Shown here piece by piece: positions 15,018-20,329 of a stretch of DNA of 25,750 nucleotides; the first letter of the stretch is position 1; every line of letters begins with the position of its first letter. Origin of the DNA: a virus. Both the position numbers and the translations under genes were made by a program. A model generated the notes under the pieces. It made no database searches and was not told the origin of the DNA. It saw only the letters and a program-made list of their open reading frames with translations. Where the stretch lies: the IMG/VR virus record IMGVR_UViG_3300024273_000078, positions 1-25,750 of that record; one strand, written 5' to 3'.

Positions 15018-15926
15018 ATGGATATTAAGATCACGATAGAAGACCTAAAAGACAAGAAACTATTTGTCGCTACGCCAATGTATGGCGGCATGTGTGCGGG
15101 CATGTATACTAAGTCCACTAACGACTTGGCTATGGCTTGTGCGAAATACGGTATCGAAGTTCGCTTCTACTACCTGTTTAACGAATCGCTTATTACTCGT
15201 GCTAGAAACTATTGCGTTGATGAATTCCTTCGCTCTGACTGCACTCATATGATTTTCATTGACGCAGACATCGGTTTCAACTACAAAGACGTATTCACTC
15301 TTATGCACCTGTGCGATGCTGACAAGGGTTATGACGTTATCACTGGCGCTTATCCTAAGAAGACTATCGCCTGGGAAAAGATCAAAATGGCAGTAGAGCA
15401 AGGCTATGCTGAGAATCCGTTCAACCTACAGAACTTCGTTGGTGACTACGTGTTCAATCCAGAACAAGGTATCAGTGAGTTCCGCTTAGATGAGCCAGTA
15501 CAGATTCGTGAAGGTGGCACTGGTTTCATGATGATGAACCGCAACACTTTTGAGAAGTATGCAGAAGCGTATCCTGAACTGAGTTACCTGCCTGACCACA
15601 TTCGCACTGAAAACTTTGATGGCACTCGTGAAATCACTGCGTTCTTTGATTGTGTTATTGAACCAGAGAGCAAGCGCTACCTGTCAGAAGACTACATGTT
15701 CAGCTACTACGCACGTAAGATTGGTCTGAAAATCTGGCTATGCCCTTGGATGCAACTGAGCCACGTCGGTTCTTACACGTTCGGTGGCAGTCTTGCAGCT
15801 ATGGCAGCCATTTCAGCCTCGCCAACCGCAAGTAAAGAATCAAACAAGAAAAACTACTTGACACCCGTTGATAAAGATGTTAATCTTAACAGACAACAAC
15901 GCCGCAGTCAGAAAAAAGGTAAATAA
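15018..15926 (+). CDS. GT-A type glycosyltransferase (Anp1/GT2-like)
   Basis: The 302-residue enzyme opens with FVATPMYGGMCAGMYTKST (16-34), an RARNYCVDEFLRS helix (61-73), then MIFIDADIGF (78-87) holding the DxD metal site (Asp82, Asp84). An EGGTGFMMMNRNTF block and SEDYMFSYYARKIG with a following SHVG complete a phage-type GT-A fold. No membrane segment is seen, so it acts in the cytoplasm. The acceptor is unknown: hydroxymethylated or otherwise modified DNA bases, virion protein or host surface sugar are possible. The C-terminus is basic (LNRQQRRSQKKGK), compatible with nucleic acid binding. It starts at the base after the previous stop and precedes the sliding clamp gene by one base. A promoter lies within its 3' end. 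Confidence 0.75.
   Translation: MDIKITIEDLKDKKLFVATPMYGGMCAGMYTKSTNDLAMACAKYGIEVRFYYLFNESLITRARNYCVDEFLRSDCTHMIFIDADIGFNYKDVFTLMHLCDADKGYDVITGAYPKKTIAWEKIKMAVEQGYAENPFNLQNFVGDYVFNPEQGISEFRLDEPVQIREGGTGFMMMNRNTFEKYAEAYPELSYLPDHIRTENFDGTREITAFFDCVIEPESKRYLSEDYMFSYYARKIGLKIWLCPWMQLSHVGSYTFGGSLAAMAAISASPTASKESNKKNYLTPVDKDVNLNRQQRRSQKKGK
15858..15886 (+). promoter_or_regulatory. Possible sigma70-type promoter for gene 45
   Basis: TTGACA (15858-15863), 17 bases, TAATCT (15881-15886) with a TGt extension, inside the end of the glycosyltransferase gene and 41 bases before gene 45. The -35, spacing and extension are ideal; the -10 matches only in part. Confidence 0.45.
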
Positions 15927-15927
15927 T

Positions 15928-16590
15928 ATGAAATTCAGTGGTACGACTCTCGCAGTTCTCAAGAACTTTGCATCCATTAATCCGAGTGTTATGTTCAAGT
16001 CGGGCAACACTATCCGGACTATTTCACCGCAGAAGACAGTAATGGCTTCTGCCACAATCGAAGAAAAGATTGAATCCAATGCTGGCGTATATGACCTCTC
16101 TCGTTTTCTTTCAACTCTGTCTCTTTTTGATGATCCAGAAGTTGAATTCCTCGACACCAAGTTTGTCATTAAAAGTGGCAAAAGTCGTGTAAGCTACACA
16201 TATGCTGCGGAGTCGATGATCGTCACTCCACCAGATAGTGATATCAAAATTCCTAATCCAGAAGTCCAAGTTCGTGTCACATATGATATCCTTGAAAAAG
16301 TTATCCGTGCAGCGGGCGTTCTTCAACTGGGAGAAATTGCTTTCAAGGGCGACGGCGAAACAGTTCGCCTCTCTGCTATTGATAGTAAGAATCCAACAGC
16401 CGATGCTTTTGACGTGGTCGTAGCAGAGGTTGATGGTCCTAAGTTTGAAATGATTATCAAAGTTGAAAATCTCAAACTTATGCCAGCCGATTATGACGTA
16501 TCTTTGTCGTCTAAAGGCTTGGCACATTTTAAAGCTGACACCGTTCAGTATTTCATTGCAATCGAAAAAAACAGTAAATTCGGAGTATAA
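15928..16590 (+). CDS. gp45: Sliding clamp gp45
   Basis: The ring-shaped processivity factor for DNA polymerase gp43, also the mobile enhancer of late transcription. At 220 residues it is near T4 gp45 (228). The start MKFSGTTLAVLKNFASINPS and internal FLSTLSLFDDPEVEF match the T4-like family, and the C-terminal HFKADTVQYFIAIEKNSKF is typical. The ATG at 15928 has AAGG nine bases upstream; a longer frame from 15868 lies inside the glycosyltransferase gene and is not used. Confidence 0.93.
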   Translation: MKFSGTTLAVLKNFASINPSVMFKSGNTIRTISPQKTVMASATIEEKIESNAGVYDLSRFLSTLSLFDDPEVEFLDTKFVIKSGKSRVSYTYAAESMIVTPPDSDIKIPNPEVQVRVTYDILEKVIRAAGVLQLGEIAFKGDGETVRLSAIDSKNPTADAFDVVVAEVDGPKFEMIIKVENLKLMPADYDVSLSSKGLAHFKADTVQYFIAIEKNSKFGV

Positions 16591-16593
16591 AAC

Positions 16594-16818
16594 ATGACAG
16601 ACCAAGTAGAAGCACAGGCACCAGGCCTTTCCCTTAATGATATCGCAAATGCGGTTTCTGTAATCGATATCGCTACATCACGTGGCTCAATTCGTGGCGA
16701 AGAGCTAACGCAAGTCGGTGCATTGCGTGACCGCTTCGTTGCATTTTTGAAAGCAGCACAGGAAGCGCAAGCGGCAGATGTGCAAGCGGCAGAAGTCGCA
16801 GAAGAAGTTACAGAGTAA
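16594..16818 (+). CDS. Small conserved phage protein between clamp and clamp loader genes
   Basis: The 74-residue protein begins three bases after gene 45 and ends before a hairpin. The core LSLNDIANAVSVIDIATSRG then EELTQVGALRDRFVAFLKAA forms two predicted helices joined by a turn; the tail is Ala/Glu-rich and disordered. I recognise this outline (a DL--A--IID-A-RG pattern) from small proteins of many T4-like marine phages and other tailed phages, without known function. T4 has rpbA in this slot, but there is no similarity to it that I can see. Confidence 0.75.
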   Translation: MTDQVEAQAPGLSLNDIANAVSVIDIATSRGSIRGEELTQVGALRDRFVAFLKAAQEAQAADVQAAEVAEEVTE

Positions 16819-16825
16819 GACAAAC

Positions 16826-16853
16826 AAGGGAGAGGTGTAAAAGCCTCTCCCTT
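16826..16853 (+). terminator. Hairpin ending the clamp transcript
   Basis: A perfect 10-bp stem AAGGGAGAGG/CCTCTCCCTT encloses an 8-base loop. Only two T of the stem and no U-run follow, so it is either a weak terminator or a 3' end stabiliser. It separates the gene 45 unit from the gene 44 promoter. Confidence 0.6.
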
Positions 16854-16875
16854 ACTACATTATGATATATTTTGC

Positions 16876-16904
16876 TTGACATGTCCCTCGTTTAGTGTTA
16901 TAAC
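16876..16904 (+). promoter_or_regulatory. Sigma70-type promoter for the clamp loader operon
   Basis: TTGACA (16876-16881), 17 bases, TATAAC (16899-16904) with a TGt extension. It is 72 bases before gene 44 and would give a leader of about 65 bases that includes a stem-loop. Confidence 0.85.
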
Positions 16905-16923
16905 GAAACATGTTCTATGATGA

Positions 16924-16948
16924 AGTATCTGCTATTGATGCAGATGCT
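16924..16948 (+). other. Stem-loop in the gene 44 leader
   Basis: AGTATCTGC/GCAGATGCT can form a 9-bp stem with one G-U pair and a 7-base loop. It lies between the predicted transcript start (about 16911) and the GAGG ribosome site at 16964-16967. A translational control element is possible; T4 gene 44 is a RegA target, but the RegA site is normally at the ribosome site itself. Confidence 0.45.
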
Positions 16949-16975
16949 CAATGAAATCTAACTGAGGTTTATATT

Positions 16976-17917
16976 ATGCTTAATGACTTTTTATGGGTAG
17001 AGAAATATCGCCCTAAGACAGTTCAAGACACTATCCTGACACCTGAACTGAAAGCCACGTTTCAGCAGTTCGTAGACCAGAAGAATGTTCCCAATCTAAT
17101 GCTGACTGGTCGTGCCGGTGTCGGTAAGACTACAGTAGCAAAAGCCATGCTCGGTGAGATTGGTGCTGACTATATCACAATCAACGGTTCGATGAATGGC
17201 AACATTGATACTCTTCGTATTGATATTTCAAACTTTGCATCGTCTATCTCGTTTACTGGTGGTCGCAAGTATGTCATTCTAGACGAAGCCGACTATCTAA
17301 ACCCCAACTCAACACAGCCTGCACTTCGCAACTTTATGGAAGAGTTCTCGAATAACTGTGGTTTCATTCTTACGTGTAACTTCAAGAACCGTATCATTGA
17401 ACCTCTTCATTCTCGGTGTAGTATAGTTGACTTTACTCTACCGAGCGCACAAAAGCCAAAACTTGCTTCGCAGTTCTTCAAGCGCACTTGTGGTATTCTT
17501 GACGGCGAAGGCATCCAATATGATCCGAAGTCTGTTGCTGAGTTCATTCAAATTTACTTTCCAGACTGGCGTCGTTGCTTGAATGAGTTGCAACGCTATG
17601 CCTCGACTGGTAAGATCGATGCTGGCATTCTGGCCAACAAGAGTGACGATTCTATCAACACTCTTATCAACTTCATGAAAGAGAAGAAGTTCACTGAGCT
17701 TCGCAAATGGGTTGCTGAGAACACCGATATTGACTCGGCTGTTCTGTATCGCCAACTGTACGACATTCTACCGCAAAAGATTCGCTCGACACAATCGGTT
17801 GCATCTGCTATCATCATACTTGCCGAATACCAGTACAAAGAAGCGTTTGTCGCTAACTCCGAAATCAATCGTGTTGCGGCGCTTGCTACTCTTATGGCAG
17901 AAGCAGATTGGAAATAA
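16976..17917 (+). CDS. gp44: Clamp loader ATPase subunit gp44
   Basis: The AAA+ subunit that, with gp62, opens and loads the gp45 clamp. The 313-residue protein matches T4 gp44 (319). Motifs: the N-terminal EKYRPKTVQDTI box, Walker A GRAGVGKTT (45-53), Walker B ILDEAD (101-106), and the SRC arginine-finger motif near residues 146-148. GAGG eight bases upstream supports the ATG. The next gene starts one base after the stop. Confidence 0.96.
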   Translation: MLNDFLWVEKYRPKTVQDTILTPELKATFQQFVDQKNVPNLMLTGRAGVGKTTVAKAMLGEIGADYITINGSMNGNIDTLRIDISNFASSISFTGGRKYVILDEADYLNPNSTQPALRNFMEEFSNNCGFILTCNFKNRIIEPLHSRCSIVDFTLPSAQKPKLASQFFKRTCGILDGEGIQYDPKSVAEFIQIYFPDWRRCLNELQRYASTGKIDAGILANKSDDSINTLINFMKEKKFTELRKWVAENTDIDSAVLYRQLYDILPQKIRSTQSVASAIIILAEYQYKEAFVANSEINRVAALATLMAEADWK

Positions 17918-17918
17918 T

Positions 17919-18128
17919 ATGTTTAATCTCTTCAAAAAGCCCAAAACATCGAAACAGCCGGTAAAAAAGTGTCTAGGTTGCAATGTTGCAGTTGATGAGT
18001 CTGCTCCACAGATGAAGTATCGATATGTTGAAAATGGTGAGGCGATGATCGCAACTGCGTTCCTCTGTAACACTTGTGCTGCGAACTTGAAGCCTGTAGA
18101 GGAGTCCGAAGATGGCGAGTCCCTTTGA
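17919..18128 (+). CDS. Small Cys4 (putative zinc-binding) protein
   Basis: The 69-residue protein is nested in the clamp loader operon: its ATG is one base after gene 44 and its end overlaps gene 62 by 17 bases in another frame. Two CxxC pairs (CLGC and CNTC, about residues 23-26 and 49-52) separated by some 22 residues suggest a zinc ribbon. The N-terminus MFNLFKKPKTSKQPVKK is basic. No function is recognised. The longer frame from 17712 lies within gene 44 and is not used. Translation is probably coupled to genes 44 and 62, so a replisome or RNA-polymerase partner role is conceivable. Confidence 0.7.
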   Translation: MFNLFKKPKTSKQPVKKCLGCNVAVDESAPQMKYRYVENGEAMIATAFLCNTCAANLKPVEESEDGESL

Positions 18129-18507
18129 CTATATCAACAGTGTAACCACCAACAAAAAGAACATGATGCGTGATAGTGAGAACGACACTCTTGCAGAAAA
18201 GGGCTACAATGCCTGGATCGTGGCAAAGGGTCTTTCTTACTTTCCAGACACCATCTTTCACGCAAATCTTGTTAACACGAACTACCATCTGGAAAATCGT
18301 CCACAGTATGAATTTTTACTAAATAGTATCAGACCCGGAAAGCGCTTTGCCAAGTGGTTCAAAAATGAAGGTGACGATGACCTAGATACTGTTTGCGCAT
18401 ATTATGTTTGTAATAAAAATGTCGGACGAGAGTATCTGTCCTTGTTGTCACCTGAACAAATCATGTTCATCAAAAAGCAACAAGAAACAGGTGGAACTAA
18501 AAAATGA
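18112..18507 (+). CDS. gp62: Clamp loader small subunit gp62
   Basis: This stator-like subunit completes the gp44/gp62 loader. The 131-residue protein shows the gp62 pattern SPFDYINSVTTNKKNMM (3-19), EKGYNAWIVAKGLSYFPDTI (29-48) and QYEFLLNSIRPGKRFAKW (65-82). It is shorter than T4 gp62 (187), like marine relatives. The ATG lies inside the end of the Cys4 gene, and its stop overlaps the regA start (ATGA). Confidence 0.9.
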   Translation: MASPFDYINSVTTNKKNMMRDSENDTLAEKGYNAWIVAKGLSYFPDTIFHANLVNTNYHLENRPQYEFLLNSIRPGKRFAKWFKNEGDDDLDTVCAYYVCNKNVGREYLSLLSPEQIMFIKKQQETGGTKK

Positions 18508-18893
18508 TAGATACCCTAGTAGAGGTAGAGTTACTGCACGATGAAAACTTTCTAAAGATCAAAGAAACGCTTACACGCATCGGCATCGCTTCCCGCAAAG
18601 ATAAAAAAATATACCAATCATGCCACATCTTGCATAAGCAGGGTAAATACTATATCGTACATTTCAAAGAGTTGTTTATGCTTGACGGCAAAATCAATAA
18701 CTTTGATGAAGAAGACAAGGGACGTAGAAACACTATCGTCAACTTGTTAGAAGAGTGGAAACTAATTCGCACCGTTGTACCTGCGATGATCCAAGACCCA
18801 GTATCTCTATTGTCTCAAATCAAAATTCTCTCGCATAAAGAGAAGGGTGAGTGGGAACTTATCGCCAAATACTCAATCGGTAAAAAGAAATAA
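18504..18893 (+). CDS. regA: RegA translational repressor
   Basis: RegA binds the ribosome sites of early phage mRNAs and represses translation. The 129-residue protein (T4 RegA is 122) carries the recognisable ETLTRIGIAS then KIYQSCHILHKQGKYYIVHFKELFMLDG and FDEEDKGRRNTIVNLLEEWKL. The ATG overlaps the gene 62 stop. It sits in its usual T4 slot after 44-62, but here dut and hsp20 lie between it and gene 43. Confidence 0.94.
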   Translation: MIDTLVEVELLHDENFLKIKETLTRIGIASRKDKKIYQSCHILHKQGKYYIVHFKELFMLDGKINNFDEEDKGRRNTIVNLLEEWKLIRTVVPAMIQDPVSLLSQIKILSHKEKGEWELIAKYSIGKKK

Positions 18894-18908
18894 ACAAAGG
18901 ACTATATT

Positions 18909-19430
18909 ATGTTTGAAACTGAAAATACTGACTTGAAAATCTATAAACTGTGGAAAGAAGCACATCTGCCAGAATACGGTACTGGACTGGCAGCTTGCTT
19001 CGATCTAAAAGCATCGTTGCGCATTGACGACATTGTGACGGTTTATGACGATAGAAATATCAAAGGTTCTAAGCGGGTTGACAGCAATCGAAGTATTACT
19101 GTATATTCTGGTCAAAGAGTGCTTTTTCCTACGGGACTCGTATTTGACCTAGATATCACCCAATCGCTTCGTATTCATCCTCGTTCTGGTCTAGCTCTCA
19201 AGAATGGTATCACGGTCGCTAACTGCGAAGGCGTCGTAGACCCTGATTATGTACAACAAAGTTATGTGATGCTGCACAATATCTCTACTGTGCCGTTCAA
19301 TGTCGTAGACGGTATGCGTATCGCACAAGGCGAGATTGTTCGTGCATTCCAAGTCAACTTAGTGGAAATCGATTATGAACCATCAGCTAAATCTGATAGA
19401 ACCGGTGGATTTGGCTCAACGGGAGTATAA
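18909..19430 (+). CDS. dut: Trimeric dUTPase
   Basis: Hydrolyses dUTP to dUMP and pyrophosphate, keeping uracil out of DNA and feeding dTMP synthesis. All five motifs are present in the 173 residues: AACFDLKA (28-35), PRSGLALKNG (91-100), GVVDPDY (108-114) with the catalytic Asp111, MRIAQGEI (136-143) and the C-terminal P-loop-like RTGGFGSTG (164-172). An insertion at about residues 40-66 makes it longer than the usual 150. T4 uses a different enzyme (gp56), so this gene marks a non-coliphage lineage. AAGGA eight bases upstream supports the ATG. The stop lies inside the next late promoter. Confidence 0.95.
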   Translation: MFETENTDLKIYKLWKEAHLPEYGTGLAACFDLKASLRIDDIVTVYDDRNIKGSKRVDSNRSITVYSGQRVLFPTGLVFDLDITQSLRIHPRSGLALKNGITVANCEGVVDPDYVQQSYVMLHNISTVPFNVVDGMRIAQGEIVRAFQVNLVEIDYEPSAKSDRTGGFGSTGV

Positions 19431-19433
19431 ATA
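19426..19433 (+). promoter_or_regulatory. T4-type late promoter for hsp20
   Basis: An exact TATAAATA overlaps the dut stop codon and precedes the hsp20 ATG by 54 bases. It gives the chaperone gene late expression separate from the early replication operon. Confidence 0.75.
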
Positions 19434-19487
19434 ATATTGAGTTGCCATAACGGGACTCACAATCAATTGCGCTTTAAGGAGGCAAAA

Positions 19488-19955
19488 ATGAATATTTCAC
19501 TAAACAGTCTGGCATACGAGCATTACGCTGTAGGCTTCGACGGCATCATCAATCGTCTTATGCTTATTAACGACGAAAATGCCAAAAAGAATACTGGCTA
19601 TCCGCCATATAACATTGCGAAAGTTGACGATACAAAATATTATATCGAAATAGCTGTCGCAGGGTTTACAGAAGACCGATTAGAACTTACACTAGAAGAC
19701 TCTGTTCTTACGGTAAGCGGCAACACCAGCATACATGAAGATACGAATCACTATATCCATCGTGGTATTGCTGCCCGTTCTTTTGTTCGCACCTTTACCC
19801 TCGCAGATAATATCGTGATTACTGGCGCATCGCTTAAAAACGGTATGCTGAGTATCGATCTTCTGCACGAGGTCGTAGACGAAAAGAAAAAGATAAAGAT
19901 TCCTATCTCTTCTTATTCTCTTCAACCAAACAATCCAGAGTATCTAGTCGAATAA
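19488..19955 (+). CDS. hsp20: Small heat-shock protein (Hsp20/IbpA family)
   Basis: The 155-residue protein has an alpha-crystallin domain: YPPYNIAKVDDTKYYIEIAV (start of the domain), GFTEDRLELTLEDSVLTVSG, RGIAARSFVRTFTLAD and GASLKNGMLSIDLLHEV. These are IbpA-type blocks. It would hold unfolded proteins in the cytoplasm. Such genes are common in marine T4-like phages. The ATG at 19488 follows AAGGAGG by about six bases; a TTG-initiated extension from 19437 is not used because it lacks a ribosome site and lies almost on the promoter. Confidence 0.93.
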   Translation: MNISLNSLAYEHYAVGFDGIINRLMLINDENAKKNTGYPPYNIAKVDDTKYYIEIAVAGFTEDRLELTLEDSVLTVSGNTSIHEDTNHYIHRGIAARSFVRTFTLADNIVITGASLKNGMLSIDLLHEVVDEKKKIKIPISSYSLQPNNPEYLVE

Positions 19956-19961
19956 TACCCA

Positions 19962-19984
19962 GCGGGAGGTCTAGTGCCTCCCGC
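19962..19984 (+). terminator. Hairpin after hsp20
   Basis: A perfect 8-bp GC-rich stem GCGGGAGG/CCTCCCGC with a 7-base loop follows the hsp20 stop. No U-run is present, so it may be a weak terminator or mRNA 3' end protector. Confidence 0.55.
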
Positions 19985-20010
19985 ACCCTCACACACACAG
20001 GAGAACTACT

Positions 20011-20229
20011 ATGACTAAGAACCCATTTGAAATCCGTGCCGATGTATTGCAACTCGCAAAAGAGTACATGGACCAGCAAGTTAAGATGGCCATCGATTTT
20101 GCTGAGAAAATGAAGACGTTAGGCACAATCGACACAGACGAATATTTGGCCGCCTTCAAGCCATACGACTTTGAAGAGTTGATGTCCAAGTCCCAAGAAA
20201 TGTACAGCTTCGTAACAAAAAAAGACTGA
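20011..20229 (+). CDS. Small conserved phage protein of unknown function
   Basis: The 72-residue protein starts after a good AGGAG site. It begins NPFEIRADVLQLAKEYMDQQ and continues as two helices (MAIDFAEKMKTLG; YDFEELMSKSQEMYSFV). Proteins beginning with NPFEIR-like sequence are frequent in marine T4-like phages, often near the capsid or replication genes, with no known role. No motif suggests an enzyme. It is bounded by a hairpin upstream and a terminator downstream, so it may be expressed with hsp20. Confidence 0.75.
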   Translation: MTKNPFEIRADVLQLAKEYMDQQVKMAIDFAEKMKTLGTIDTDEYLAAFKPYDFEELMSKSQEMYSFVTKKD

Positions 20230-20248
20230 CATACACCACTATGAGAAT

Positions 20249-20272
20249 AAAGGGCGCTTCGGCGCTCTTTTT
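20249..20272 (+). terminator. Intrinsic terminator before gene 43
   Basis: AAAGGGCGC/GCGCTCTTT pairs as 9 bp with one G-U, closed by a TTCG tetraloop and followed by further T. It insulates gene 43 from upstream transcription and is followed after two bases by its promoter. Confidence 0.9.
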
Positions 20273-20274
20273 GC

Positions 20275-20303
20275 TTGACACGAGTCGTTTCTTGTGTTAT
20301 CTT
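20275..20303 (+). promoter_or_regulatory. Sigma70-type promoter for gene 43
   Basis: TTGACA (20275-20280), 17 bases, TATCTT (20298-20303) with TGt extension. It would start transcription near 20310, just before the AAGGA site of the polymerase gene. Confidence 0.8.
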
Positions 20304-20329
20304 GAAGACTATACAATAAGGACAATGGC

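Noticed and set aside
19437-19487. TTG-initiated N-terminal extension of hsp20
   Set aside because: Three bases after the late box, no ribosome site, and the AAGGAGG at 19476-19482 clearly serves the ATG at 19488.
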